Source: Acidobacteriota bacterium
GTDB taxonomy: Bacteria > Acidobacteriota > Polarisedimenticolia > J045
Assembly (NCBI GenBank): GCA_030949985.1
Contig: JAUZRX010000010.1
Location: forward strand, 1 to 64,000
Reading direction: 5' to 3'
Length of the DNA: 64,000 nt
Part shown: positions 1 to 9,059 of the stretch, piece after piece
How the letters are laid out: each line of letters starts with the position of its first letter
Position numbering within the stretch: position 1 is the first letter of the stretch
Notes under the pieces: model-generated
Seen by the model: the letters and a program-made list of their open reading frames with translations, nothing else
The model's database searches: none
Told to the model about the DNA's origin: nothing
Made by a program: the position numbers and the translations under genes

Positions 1-162
1 GCCGACCGCCGTTACCAGACACGGGCGAACTCGCCCCACTCGAAAGACAGTACTGGCCGTTCCACTCCCCTGCATCACCAGCCCCTTCGAGTATCCAGCA
101 TGCCATCTGAGAAGCGCAGAGACCAGAGCACGCCCCGGCCCCTGCGCAACTGAGCAGAACGA

Positions 163-400
163 TTACTCGCACGCCGGCGGATTCTCCTCGCAAGCCTCGA
201 AGAAATACACCTGACCCGGATTCATCATGCCGACATCTTCCATGAGCATCCGACACTCAGGGCTTCCCCAGCCGTACAGCTCACACTGGATAGCCTTGTC
301 CTGCTTCTGCCTCGGAGTTGCTCATGGTGATCAGCCACACCGTACTTGCCGCGGAAACCAGAACGAGCGCGGTCGCAGCGACTTTCCATCCCCGCGTCAT
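163..400 (-). pseudogene. small exported Cys-containing protein, frameshifted
   Basis: A strong ribosome site (GAAGGAG, six bases before the ATG at 400) leads into a clear signal peptide: MTRGWK followed by the hydrophobic stretch VAATALVLVSAASTVWL. That frame stops after about 39 codons at ...GQGYPV. One base out of frame the reading continues as DKAIQCELYGWGSPEC and ends ...FFEACEENPPACE at 163. Read with a single-base shift near 285-310 this is a 79-residue exported protein with four cysteines in its mature part. The length of 238 bases equals 79 codons plus one extra base. It could be a disabled gene, an assembly error or, less likely, a frameshifting site. I do not recognise the family. 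Confidence 0.6.
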
Positions 401-942
401 GAGATTCTCCTTCACACAAACCCAATACTTCCGGCTCTCTGAGAGGTCTGCCGGAAACTCCCAGTACTCGATAGCCCCGAGAGAATCCGATCTTCTGCCA
501 ACTCCGATTCTCACGCCGAACTGACATTCGCGGGGGCCGACCTGGCAAGGGGGAGGGCGAATGCGAAGAGGATCTAGTACTTCCGCGGAAGCGACTCCGG
601 AAAAGAACCTACTGTGAACGTGACAGACAAGGCCGAGGTGAGGTGAGGTGAGGTGAGGTGAGCAAAACCTGCGCCACGGTTTGCCCGCCGAATTCCCCCG
701 CCTGCTCACAAAACCACTGTCACTCCATCTGGACATCTGACATATCACCAACTATGGACCGCGAATTTAATTATGCACGGTTTCAAGGCGACGTGTCAAC
801 AGCCCCGCCGCCGTTCCTGTTGCCAGGCACCTCCCTCATCGCGCCACGCAAGCACATGCAAAGACATCGACTGCTGCTGGGCCGAGTTCAGCTGCCATAC
901 GGATGATTGCGGTGAAAGGTACGGTCCCCCGGCACGCCGTGA
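401..942. other. gene-poor intergenic stretch
   Basis: I see no supportable gene here. The open frames have no ribosome site and read as arginine- and proline-rich shadow translation. The segment holds the promoter side of the small minus-strand gene and, at 635-662, a short pentamer repeat. The base composition around 660-780 is more AT-rich than the rest of the window. Confidence 0.5.
635..662 (+). repeat. GAGGT pentamer tandem repeat, 5.6 copies
   Basis: Five perfect GAGGT units are followed by GAG. The copy number would be prone to slipped-strand change. The repeat lies in non-coding DNA, about 235 bases upstream of the start of the small exported protein gene on the minus strand. Confidence 0.9.
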
Positions 943-1401
943 CGGGTCACGAACCCCGGACAGGACGGCGGTGCGCCTCGCCCAGCTCAGGGCCTGCCTC
1001 GCCGGTGCTGCCGGCGAACGGGTCGCCTGCATCACTTCGGTCCAGCCACCCACCCTCGCAACGGCGGCGCTCCGATCTACACCACCCGCTCGTGCGAAGC
1101 CCCGGAGGTCTACAGCTACGAGGTCTCGGTTCCCGCCGGAGCGGAAGGCCCCTGGCGACTCGAAATCGCGAGCGGACTGGACCCCCACCGGGGCTCGGCA
1201 GCCGGGCTCCTCGCTCGCGTCGGGGGCACGGTGAGGGGCAACGGTGCGGTCGTCCTCGGATACGACACCTGGAAGGGCAGCGCGCAGAGGGTCGCCACGG
1301 AGGTGAACCTCAGCGCCGGCATCGACACCATCAGCTTCGAGGTCTTTCAGACCGACGCATCCGGCTTCGGCGTGTTCCACCCGCTGCTCTACCGAAGGTG
1401 A
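943..1401 (+). pseudogene. 5'-less fragment of an exported beta-rich protein
   Basis: The frame ending at the TGA of 1399-1401 reads as a natural protein from about 1036 on: segments such as YSYEVSVPAGAEGPWRLEIA, NGAVVLGYDTWKGSA and IDTISFEVFQTDASGFGVFH alternate hydrophobic and polar residues like a beta-sandwich. The frame is open only back to a stop at 940-942 and contains no ATG or GTG in a credible place, and the first 90 bases read as out-of-frame DNA. It looks like the C-terminal end of a gene that lost its 5' part or has an upstream frameshift. I cannot name the family. Confidence 0.45.
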
Positions 1402-1569
1402 CCTTCTCGTCCGGAAACTAGATCGACCGCCAAAGGCAATTAGCCCCGAACATTCATGGGCGCTTCGGTTCAGACGCCACAACCGGCGGCCGGGTTTCCG
1501 CACTCCGGCACTTGCCCCCCGGCCGACTAGCGGTCACCATCGACTCCTACGCCCCGTGGAGGCCTGGCC

Positions 1570-2574
1570 ATGAAGTCCGTCGAAGCAACCGTTCCGGGAA
1601 GAGTCCGCCCTCGCCGCCTGCGCCACGGCGCCCTGATGCGCGCCATGGTGCGGGAAACGCGGCTCCACCCCTCCCAACTCATCATGCCCCACTTCGTGCT
1701 GCCCACCGACGAGGGCCGTGAGCCCATCGCCTCGATGCCGGGCATCGAGCGCATGGGGCGCACCGAGCTGCTGCGCCGCATAGAAGCGGACGCCAAGCTG
1801 GGCGTGCGCAACGTGCTGATCTTCGGCCTGGCGGCGGAGGGTGAAAAGGACCCCCGCGGTACGGCTTCCTCCCATGCGGAGGGCGCGGTCCCGCGGGCCG
1901 TGCAGGAAATCAAGAAGCACTTCGGTGACGACCTGCTGGTCATTACCGATGTCTGCCTGTGCGCCTACACCGACCACGGCCACTGCGGCTTCCTCGACGA
2001 GCACGGCGAGGTGCTCAACGACCCCTCCCTGGCGCAGCTCGCGGCGATGGCCGTGGCCCACGCCCAGGCGGGGGCCGACGTGGTGGCGCCCTCCGACATG
2101 ATGGACGGACGGGTCGCCGCCCTGCGGGACGCCCTCGACGAGGCAGGCTGCGAGACGACGGCGATCCTCTCCTACTCGGTGAAGTACGCCTCGGCCTATT
2201 ACGGCCCCTTCCGCGACGCCGCCGACTCGGCCCCCGGCAAGGGCGACCGCCAGGGCTACCAGATGGACGTGGCCAACGTGCAGGAGGCGGTGCGCGAAGC
2301 CCTGCTCGACGTGGAGGAGGGCGCCGACATGCTGATGGTCAAACCCGCCCTGGCCTACCTGGACGTGATCCGCGCCGTGCGGGAGGCGACCCGCCTGCCC
2401 CTGGCGGCCTACAACGTCTCGGGCGAGTACTCCGCGGTGAAGGCCGCCGCCGAGAGAGGCTGGCTCGACGAGGGCCGCATCGTGCGCGAGAACCTGCTGG
2501 CCATGGCCCGGGCCGGAGCCGACTTGCTGATCACCTACCACGCCAGGCAGGCGCTCGAGGAGGGCTGGCTTTGA
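1570..2574 (+). CDS. hemB: delta-aminolevulinate dehydratase (porphobilinogen synthase)
   Basis: HemB condenses two 5-aminolevulinate molecules into porphobilinogen in the cytoplasm. The 334-residue length is normal for the family. The two Schiff-base lysines are visible at K205 (SYSVKYASAY) and K258 (LMVKPALAY). The metal-site cysteines C129, C131 and C139 (VCLCAYTDHGHCG) mark the zinc-dependent type. GGAGG lies seven bases before the ATG. It is the first gene of a long co-directional heme operon, and its stop codon overlaps the TTG start of hemL. Confidence 0.97.
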   Translation: MKSVEATVPGRVRPRRLRHGALMRAMVRETRLHPSQLIMPHFVLPTDEGREPIASMPGIERMGRTELLRRIEADAKLGVRNVLIFGLAAEGEKDPRGTASSHAEGAVPRAVQEIKKHFGDDLLVITDVCLCAYTDHGHCGFLDEHGEVLNDPSLAQLAAMAVAHAQAGADVVAPSDMMDGRVAALRDALDEAGCETTAILSYSVKYASAYYGPFRDAADSAPGKGDRQGYQMDVANVQEAVREALLDVEEGADMLMVKPALAYLDVIRAVREATRLPLAAYNVSGEYSAVKAAAERGWLDEGRIVRENLLAMARAGADLLITYHARQALEEGWL

Positions 2575-3869
2575 GCACCACCAAGAGCAACGCCCAGCTC
2601 TTCGAGCGGGCCTGTCGCGTCCTTCCCGGCGGTGTCTCCTCGCCGGTGCGCGCCTATCGTGCCGTGGGCGGCACGCCGCGGGTGATCGTTCGCGGTGAGG
2701 GCGCCGAGGTGGTCGACGCCGAGGGGCGCCGCTACCTCGACTTCATCGGTTCCTGGGGCCCCCTGATCGCCGGTCACGCCCGGGAGGAAGTGGTGGCTGC
2801 CGTCACGAAGGCCGTCCGCCAGGGTTCGTCTTTCGGCGCCCCCTGCCTGGCCGAGGTCGAGCTGGCCGAGCGGGTCGTGGGCTTCTATCCGGGCATCGAA
2901 CAGGTGCGTTTCGTCTCCTCGGGCACCGAGGCGACCATGAGCGCCATTCGCCTGGCCCGAGGCGCGACGGGGCGCGACCTGATCGTCAAGTTCTCCGGCT
3001 GCTACCACGGCCACGCGGACCACCTGCTCGTGGCGGCAGGCTCGGGACTGGCCACCTTCGGCGAGCCCGCCTCGGCGGGAGTTCCCCGGGCCTTCGCCGA
3101 GCTGACCCGCGTGCTGCCCCTCGACGACCCGCGGGCGGTGCAGGAACTCTTCGCCAAGGAGGGCGAGTCCATCGCGGCGGTGATCCTCGAACCGGTTCCC
3201 GCCAACAACGGCCTGCTCGTCCCCGCACCGGGCTACCTCGAGGGCCTGCGAGAGCTGACTTCCCGCCACGGCGCGCTGTTGATCTTCGACGAGGTGATCA
3301 CGGGCTTCCGCGTCGCTCCCGGTGGCGTGGCCCAGCGCAGCGGCGTGACCCCCGACCTGGTGACCTTCGGCAAGGTGATCGGCGGCGGTCTGCCCGTGGG
3401 CGCTTTTGGTGCGCGACGGGGCCTGATGCAACACCTGGCCCCCGACGGCCCGGTCTACCAGGCCGGCACCCTCTCGGGCAACCCCCTGGCCATGGCCGCG
3501 GGACTCGCCGCCCTGGACGTGATGGCCGCAAACAACGGCTGGCGGCAACTCGAGGAGATCGGGCGCCAGCTCGACGAGCACCTGGCCCCTGTCCTCGCCA
3601 GGGCGCCCTTCCCCATCACCCTCGTTCGCCTGGGCTCGATCTTCTGGCTCGCCCTGGGCGCCGAGAGCGCACCACGCAGCGCCGAACAGATTCCGGAGAA
3701 GGGAGCCGAACTCTTCAAACCACTGTTCGCCGGCCTGCTCGAGCGAGGGATCATGATCGCCCCTTCCGCCTACGAGGTGGGATTCCTCTCCCTGGCCCAC
3801 CGGGAGGAGCACGTCGAGCGTCTGGCCGGAGCCCTGGCGGAGATCTTCGCTGCCTGGCCCGGGGAGTAG
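2571..3869 (+). CDS. hemL: glutamate-1-semialdehyde 2,1-aminomutase
   Basis: HemL is the PLP enzyme that turns glutamate-1-semialdehyde into 5-aminolevulinate, the last step of the C5 route. The product is 432 residues. The cofactor lysine lies in the signature TFGKVIGGGLPVGAFG, preceded by the family motif IFDEVITGFR. The start is taken as TTG at 2571 because AGGAGG sits seven bases upstream, the N-terminus STTKSNAQLFERA then matches the family, and TTGA gives the overlap with the hemB stop that is typical of this operon. Longer open frames upstream are only shadows of hemB. Confidence 0.96.
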   Translation: MSTTKSNAQLFERACRVLPGGVSSPVRAYRAVGGTPRVIVRGEGAEVVDAEGRRYLDFIGSWGPLIAGHAREEVVAAVTKAVRQGSSFGAPCLAEVELAERVVGFYPGIEQVRFVSSGTEATMSAIRLARGATGRDLIVKFSGCYHGHADHLLVAAGSGLATFGEPASAGVPRAFAELTRVLPLDDPRAVQELFAKEGESIAAVILEPVPANNGLLVPAPGYLEGLRELTSRHGALLIFDEVITGFRVAPGGVAQRSGVTPDLVTFGKVIGGGLPVGAFGARRGLMQHLAPDGPVYQAGTLSGNPLAMAAGLAALDVMAANNGWRQLEEIGRQLDEHLAPVLARAPFPITLVRLGSIFWLALGAESAPRSAEQIPEKGAELFKPLFAGLLERGIMIAPSAYEVGFLSLAHREEHVERLAGALAEIFAAWPGE

Positions 3870-3874
3870 CCACG

Positions 3875-4891
3875 GTGGCCGGCGGCGAGAGCGGGGGCGA
3901 CGCGCCCCTGGTGCTGCTGGCCAACCTGGGCACCCCCACCGAGCCGACCCCCGAGGCGGTCGCCACCTTCCTCCGGGAGTTCCTCTCCGACCCCTGGGTC
4001 GTGGACTGGCCCCGCTGGCTGTGGAAGCCCGTGCTGGAGGGGCTGGTCCTGCGGCGCCGGCCGCCGCGGGTCGCTGCCCTCTACAGGGAACTGTGGACCG
4101 ACGAGGGTTCCCCTCTTCTCGCCGGCACACAGCGCCTGGCCCGCGCCCTGGAACGCCGCCTGGAGCGGCGGGCCACGGTGCGCGCCGTGCTGCGCTACGG
4201 CCCCGAAAACATCGAGCAGCAGGTCAGGCGCCACATGGCAGAATCCTCCTCGCCCTGCGTCGTACTGCCCCTCTTCGCCCAGCGCACCGGCTCGACCACC
4301 GGCACGATCGCCGGGGCGGCCGAAGCGGGTGCCTCGGCCGCGCCCGGGCGCCTGTGCCTCGCTCGGCTCGCCGCCGATGATCCCGACTACGTGGCGGCCC
4401 TGGCAGCGACTTTCGAGCAAGCCGTGGCGGAGAAGGTCGCTCCCCCTCGACACCTGCTGGTTTCCTTCCACGGCGTACCGGTCTCCCACGAGCGGCGGGA
4501 CGGGGGGATCTACGCCCGGGAGTGCCGGGCCACTTTCCAGGCCCTGCTCGAGCGCCTTGCCTGGCCTGCCGAGAGGGCCACCCTCTGCTTTCAGTCCCGC
4601 TTCGGTCCGGGAAAGTGGCTGACCCCCGCCACCGAGCCGCAACTGGTCGATCTGGCCCGGCGGGGTGTCACCCGCGTCGCTCTGATCGCCCCCGGCTTTC
4701 TCACCGAAGGGCTCGAGACCCTCGAGGAACTCGACCTGCGCGCCGCCACCGCTTTTCGCCGGGCGGGCGGCGAGGACTTTCTCCGGGTGCCCGCCCTCGA
4801 AGACCACCCGAGGCTCGTCGCCGGCCTCGAGACAGCCGTCTGCCGCACCCTGGAGCGGGCTCCTTCGCCGGCCGAGGGGCGCCATGGCTGA
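3875..4891 (+). CDS. hemH: ferrochelatase
   Basis: HemH inserts ferrous iron into the porphyrin ring. The 338-residue protein opens with the family hallmark LLANLGTP and carries the metal-site histidine H199 in SFHGVP and the acidic loop LTEGLETLEELD in the second half. The GTG start at 3875 follows a GGGGAG ribosome site and lies only five bases after hemL. The family acts on protoporphyrin in most Gram-negatives and on coproporphyrin in many Gram-positives. The sequence alone does not decide between them. Confidence 0.95.
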   Translation: MAGGESGGDAPLVLLANLGTPTEPTPEAVATFLREFLSDPWVVDWPRWLWKPVLEGLVLRRRPPRVAALYRELWTDEGSPLLAGTQRLARALERRLERRATVRAVLRYGPENIEQQVRRHMAESSSPCVVLPLFAQRTGSTTGTIAGAAEAGASAAPGRLCLARLAADDPDYVAALAATFEQAVAEKVAPPRHLLVSFHGVPVSHERRDGGIYARECRATFQALLERLAWPAERATLCFQSRFGPGKWLTPATEPQLVDLARRGVTRVALIAPGFLTEGLETLEELDLRAATAFRRAGGEDFLRVPALEDHPRLVAGLETAVCRTLERAPSPAEGRHG

Positions 4892-4966
4892 CAAATCTGC
4901 TAACCTCGTTCCTTCTCCCTGACCCACGCCCCCGGGCGGCTCGCTGCAGGCATCACGGAGGCCTTG

Positions 4967-6301
4967 ATGGATCGTGTCGGCATCGTCGGACTCTCTTGGC
5001 GCGAGGGGGGAACCCAGACCCTGGCGGGCTTCACGATTCCCGCCGAGGAAAGAGAAGCCCGACTGCCTCGCCTGCTCGAGGAGATCGACGCCGAAGAAGT
5101 GGTCTATCTGGCCACCTGCAACCGGGTGGAAGTGGTTTTCGTCGCCCGGCCCCGCGCGCCCTTGCGCTCCTATCGCCCCCGTATCTTCCAGGCCCTGGTG
5201 GGGCGCGCCCCCGAGCCCGGAGAGGCCCAGCGCTACCTCAAGGCCTGGGCCGGCGAGGGCGCCGTCGAACACCTGTTCTGTGTCGCCTGCGGGCTGGAGT
5301 CGGCCCGGGTGGGGGAGAGCGAGATCACCGGCCAGGTACGCGAGGCCTGGCAGCTCGCCCGGCGTGTGGGTACGGGCGGCCGACGCCTCGAACGCTGCTT
5401 CCAGCAGGCCCTGAAGGTGGCCGCGGACGTTCACGCCTCCACCGCTATCGCCGAAGGCCGCACTTCCCTGGCCGAAATCGCCATCGAGCATGCCCTCGAG
5501 CGCCTCGAACACACGCCGGGGCGGGCCGCCGTGGTCGGCGTCTCGCCGATGACCGTGCGCTGTGCGCGGGCCCTGGCCGAAGCCGGGCAGAAGGTGATCG
5601 TGGTCAATCGCACGGCGGAACGGGCCCTGGGCCTGGCCGGGGAGATCGGCGGCAGCGGCCGCACCCTCGAAGAGTTCAGCCACGACCCGGACCCGGTGGA
5701 AGTGTTGATCCTGGCCACCGGCGCGCCGGGAGCCGTGATCGGCCGGGCCACCCTGGAGCGGCTCTCCGCACGCTCGCCCTCGGGACAACCACCGCTGGTG
5801 ATCGACATGGCCGTCCCCCCCGACGTGGAGCCGGCCGACGCCCGGGCCGCGGGCACGCCACGGCTCGGCATGGAAGAGATCATCGCCGAGGCCGACAGCC
5901 ACCGCAGCGAACGCATCTCCCGTGCCGCCGCCGCCCGCGAGATGGTCGACAACGCCCTGCTCGACTTCCGCCAGAAGATGACGGAGTGGGCCTTGTCTCC
6001 GATGCTCGGCGCCCTCCAGCGGCGCTACCGCCAGACCGCCCTCGAGGGGGTCGAGCGCCTGATGCGCAAAGAGCTGTCCCAGCTCGGCCCGGAGCAGAAG
6101 GAGGCCGTCGAGCAGTGGGCCGTGACCCTCGCCCGGCGCTTCGCCCACGTCCCCAGCGTGGGCTTGCGCGCCGTGGCCATGCACAAGGGCCTCGAGGCGA
6201 TCGACACTTTCTTCGCCCACGCCGACAAGCAGCTCGCCGCCGAGTGGCAGCGGCTGCAGTCGGCCCCCGACGGGAAGGCCATGGATGGCGAGAAGAAATG
6301 A
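4967..6301 (+). CDS. hemA: glutamyl-tRNA reductase
   Basis: HemA reduces glutamyl-tRNA(Glu) to glutamate-1-semialdehyde with NADPH, the committed step of C5 heme synthesis. The catalytic cysteine is C51 in LATCNRVE. The substrate-domain motif ESARVGESEITGQV follows, then the Rossmann domain (AAVVGVSPM, VIVVNRTAERA) and a helical C-terminal dimerisation region. At 444 residues it is of normal size. ATG at 4967 is preferred over the TTG just before it because GGAGG is five bases upstream. A 75-base gap separates it from hemH. Confidence 0.96.
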   Translation: MDRVGIVGLSWREGGTQTLAGFTIPAEEREARLPRLLEEIDAEEVVYLATCNRVEVVFVARPRAPLRSYRPRIFQALVGRAPEPGEAQRYLKAWAGEGAVEHLFCVACGLESARVGESEITGQVREAWQLARRVGTGGRRLERCFQQALKVAADVHASTAIAEGRTSLAEIAIEHALERLEHTPGRAAVVGVSPMTVRCARALAEAGQKVIVVNRTAERALGLAGEIGGSGRTLEEFSHDPDPVEVLILATGAPGAVIGRATLERLSARSPSGQPPLVIDMAVPPDVEPADARAAGTPRLGMEEIIAEADSHRSERISRAAAAREMVDNALLDFRQKMTEWALSPMLGALQRRYRQTALEGVERLMRKELSQLGPEQKEAVEQWAVTLARRFAHVPSVGLRAVAMHKGLEAIDTFFAHADKQLAAEWQRLQSAPDGKAMDGEKK

Positions 6302-6332
6302 GCGCCTGCCGGCACCTCCCCGGAGACCCCCC

Positions 6333-7235
6333 ATGCTGATTCGCATCGGCACCCGTGGCTCGGCCCTGGCCCGGACCCAGACCGCCTCCATGGCCAGCCG
6401 GATCGAGGCCCTCGGCCACCAGACCGAGATCGTGATCATCCGCACCCAGGGCGACAAGGACCAGGTACGCCCCTTCGCCGAGGTGGGTGCTCCCGGCCTC
6501 TTCGTCCGCGAGATCGAGACCGCCCTGCTCGAAGAACGCGTCGACCTGGCCGTGCACTCTTTCAAGGACCTGCCGACCCAGAGCCCCCCCGAACTGAGCA
6601 TCGTCGCCATGCCCGAGCGGGTCGACCCCGCCGACCTGCTCCTGGTTCCCGCGGACGCACTCGAGACGGAGGCGGGGGCCCTCCCCCTGCGCGAAGGCGC
6701 AACGGTGGGCACGGCATCCCTGCGCCGGCAGAAACTCCTCGCCGCACTGCGCCCCGACCTGCAGGTCCAGTCCCTCCGCGGCAACGTACCGACGCGGGTG
6801 CAGCGGCTGAAGGAAGGTGCCTACGACGCCATCCTGCTCGCCGCAGCGGGGCTCGACCGCCTCCGCGCCGCCGGCGAGTCCAGCCTGGACCTCAGCGGTG
6901 TGGAGCTGGTGCGTCTCGACCCCGCGCTCTTCGTTCCCGCCCCCTCCCAGGGCGCGCTGGCCCTCCAGGCCCGCGCCACCGACCGCGACGTGCAGGCAGC
7001 CGTCCAGCCCCTGCACCAGGCGGACGCGGCGCGGGCCGTACTCGCCGAGCGGGAACTCCAGCGCCTGGTGGAAGGCGGTTGCCAGCTCCCCTTCGGTGCC
7101 TGGTGCCAGACCCTGCCCGGCGGGAAGTTGCGGCTGCATGCGGTGATCGATCGGGGAGCGGGCTTGCGCCGGGCGGAGGCCGAGGGAAGCGACCCTCTCT
7201 CCCTGGCCCGGCGGGTCTTCGACGAGTTGGAGTAG
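6333..7235 (+). CDS. hemC: hydroxymethylbilane synthase (porphobilinogen deaminase)
   Basis: HemC polymerises four porphobilinogens into hydroxymethylbilane. The 300-residue protein begins MLIRIGTRGSALAR, includes HSFKDLPT and SLRRQ, and anchors its dipyrromethane cofactor on C250 in LVEGGCQLPFGAW. The start at 6333 is chosen because the conserved IGTRGS sits right at the N-terminus, and CGGAGA lies just upstream. The next enzyme of the pathway, HemD, would be expected right after this gene but is not here. A histidine kinase gene follows 25 bases later. Confidence 0.96.
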   Translation: MLIRIGTRGSALARTQTASMASRIEALGHQTEIVIIRTQGDKDQVRPFAEVGAPGLFVREIETALLEERVDLAVHSFKDLPTQSPPELSIVAMPERVDPADLLLVPADALETEAGALPLREGATVGTASLRRQKLLAALRPDLQVQSLRGNVPTRVQRLKEGAYDAILLAAAGLDRLRAAGESSLDLSGVELVRLDPALFVPAPSQGALALQARATDRDVQAAVQPLHQADAARAVLAERELQRLVEGGCQLPFGAWCQTLPGGKLRLHAVIDRGAGLRRAEAEGSDPLSLARRVFDELE

Positions 7236-7260
7236 AACGGCTGGGGAAGGCACGGCCAAG

Positions 7261-8340
7261 ATGGAAAGAACCCGGCTGATCCAGATCGGCTTCATCGTGC
7301 TCCTGGGGGTTTGCGCCGCCCAGGCGGGGTGGTGGCTGCTCGACCAGGTGCTCGACATCCGCGCCAACCGCGCAGCCGTCGAAGAGCACCTGCTGCGCGA
7401 TCGCCGGGTGGCGCGGATGCTGCTCGAACAGGGCGCTGCTCCCGGGGAGGTGGAGGCGATTTTCGACGAGTTGATCTTCCGTGACGGAGAGGTGCACCTC
7501 GATCCCGACCACCTGGCAGCGCTGCACGAGCAGGGGCGGCGGCGCCTGTCGCGCTACGCCTGGGAGGGCGCCTTCTTCCTCGGCGTGCTGCTTTCAGGCA
7601 TCGTGGTGCTCTGGCGCACGCTGGGAGAAGAGGCCCTGCTCAAGCGGCGGCAGCAGAACTTCCTCGCCGCCGTGGGCCACGAACTCAAGAGCCCCCTGGC
7701 CAGCATCCGCCTGGCCGCCGAAACCCTCAAGCTGAGGGATCCTCCTCCCGCAAGACGACAGAAGTTGCTCGGCCGGGTGCTGGCCAATCTCTCCCGTGTC
7801 GAGGCGATGGTGCGCAACCTGCTCGACGCCGCCCGACTCGACGAGGGCCGACTGCATCTGTCTCCCGAGCGGGTAGTCCTGGCGCGGGCGGCTCACAACG
7901 CCATGGCCGGGATCGAAGACCGCCTCGCTGCGGCGGGAGCCGAACTGCAGGTGGCGATCCCCGAAGATCTCGAAGTGCTCGCTGACCCGGCCGCGGTGGA
8001 GACGGTGCTCGCCAACCTGGTGGACAATGCCCGCAAGGCGGTGGCCCGGGCCGGAGGCGGCCGGATCGAGGTGCGAGCCCGCCGCCGCGGACGCCGGGTG
8101 GAGGTCGAGGTGCGGGACGAGGGCGTCGGTTTCGCCCCCGTCCTGGCCCCGCGACTGTTCGACAAGTTCTACCGCCCGGGTGACGAGATGCGGCGCAGCG
8201 GAGAGGGCTCGGGCCTGGGCCTGTACATCGTCCGCCGCCTGCAGCGGCTGGCCGGTGGCGGCATCGAGGCGCACAGTGATGGCCCCGGTCACGGCGCGGT
8301 CTTCACCGCCTGGTGGCCGGCGGCCGGAGGGCAGAAATGA
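7261..8340 (+). CDS. sensor histidine kinase, two-TM
   Basis: This is a membrane sensor kinase of 359 residues. Transmembrane helices are near 8-28 and 102-119, bracketing a small (about 70-residue) periplasmic region. The HisKA motif has the phospho-acceptor H140 (AAVGHELKSPLASI). The ATP-binding boxes follow: N box NLVDNARKAV, G1 DEGVGFAP and G2 GSGLGLYIV. Its stop overlaps the regulator start (ATGA), so the two form a cognate pair. It lies inside the heme operon between hemC and hemE. A role in heme or redox sensing is inferred only from that position. Confidence 0.93.
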   Translation: MERTRLIQIGFIVLLGVCAAQAGWWLLDQVLDIRANRAAVEEHLLRDRRVARMLLEQGAAPGEVEAIFDELIFRDGEVHLDPDHLAALHEQGRRRLSRYAWEGAFFLGVLLSGIVVLWRTLGEEALLKRRQQNFLAAVGHELKSPLASIRLAAETLKLRDPPPARRQKLLGRVLANLSRVEAMVRNLLDAARLDEGRLHLSPERVVLARAAHNAMAGIEDRLAAAGAELQVAIPEDLEVLADPAAVETVLANLVDNARKAVARAGGGRIEVRARRRGRRVEVEVRDEGVGFAPVLAPRLFDKFYRPGDEMRRSGEGSGLGLYIVRRLQRLAGGGIEAHSDGPGHGAVFTAWWPAAGGQK

Positions 8341-9059
8341 CGGCGAGCGCGAAGGCGAGGATCCTGATCGTCGAAGACGAGCAGGATCTGGCCGAGGGGA
8401 TCCGCGAAAACCTCCAGGACGAGGGCTACGAAAGCGTGGTGGAAGGGGACGGCGAGGCCGCCCTGGCCCGGGCTCTCGAGGAAGATTTCGATCTGCTGCT
8501 ACTGGACGTGATGCTCCCCGGCCTCGACGGCTTCACCATCTGCGAACGCATCCGGCACGCGGGCCGCGACGTGCCGGTGCTCTTTCTCACCGCCCGCGGC
8601 ACCCTGGACGACCGGCTGCGGGGCCTGGGGGCCGGCGGCGACGACTACCTGCCCAAACCCTTCCACCTCGGTGAGCTGCTGGCGCGCATCGAGGCGATCC
8701 TGCGCCGACGCTTGTGGCTGACCCGCGGTACGACCGGGAAGATCCTGACCTTCGGCGACAACGAAATCGATCTCGCAACCCGGGAGGTGAAGACCTGGGA
8801 CGGAGCGCACTTCGAGCTGACCACCCGGGAGGCCGGTGTGCTCGCGGCCCTGGCCGCCGAGCCCGGCGAGACCGTCACGCGGGAGACGATCCTGGAGAAG
8901 GTCTGGGGCCGTGAACTGCTACCCTCGACCCGTGCGATCCTGGCCATCGTGGAAAGCCTCCGCAGCCGCCTGGAGCGTGAACCCGAAGCCCCCCGCCACC
9001 TGCACACCGTTCGAGGCGTCGGCTACCGGCTGACCCTCGAGCCCGAGGACCCCCGATGA
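8337..9059 (+). CDS. OmpR/PhoB-family response regulator
   Basis: This DNA-binding response regulator is 240 residues long. The receiver domain has the acidic pocket VEDEQD, phospho-acceptor D57 (LLLLDVMLPGLDG) and the conserved lysine in DDYLPKPF. The C-terminal winged helix ends with the family signature RGVGYRL. GGAGG lies seven bases before the ATG at 8337, which overlaps the kinase stop. Its own stop overlaps the hemE start. Targets are unknown; self-regulation of the heme operon would be a reasonable first idea. Confidence 0.94.
   Translation: MTASAKARILIVEDEQDLAEGIRENLQDEGYESVVEGDGEAALARALEEDFDLLLLDVMLPGLDGFTICERIRHAGRDVPVLFLTARGTLDDRLRGLGAGGDDYLPKPFHLGELLARIEAILRRRLWLTRGTTGKILTFGDNEIDLATREVKTWDGAHFELTTREAGVLAALAAEPGETVTRETILEKVWGRELLPSTRAILAIVESLRSRLEREPEAPRHLHTVRGVGYRLTLEPEDPR

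Noticed and set aside
1-162. Open minus-strand frame running off the left edge (ATG near 97)
   Set aside because: There is no ribosome site and too little sequence to judge.
635-662. Pentamer repeat as a CRISPR array
   Set aside because: The unit is five bases with no spacers.
1959-2570. Long plus-strand frame ending in hemL
   Set aside because: The first 200 codons are an arginine/proline/glycine-rich shadow of hemB; hemL starts at the TTG of 2571.
3770-6784. 1004-codon minus-strand frame opposite hemH-hemA-hemC
   Set aside because: It is a GC-rich antisense shadow of three well-supported heme genes, with no recognisable domain.
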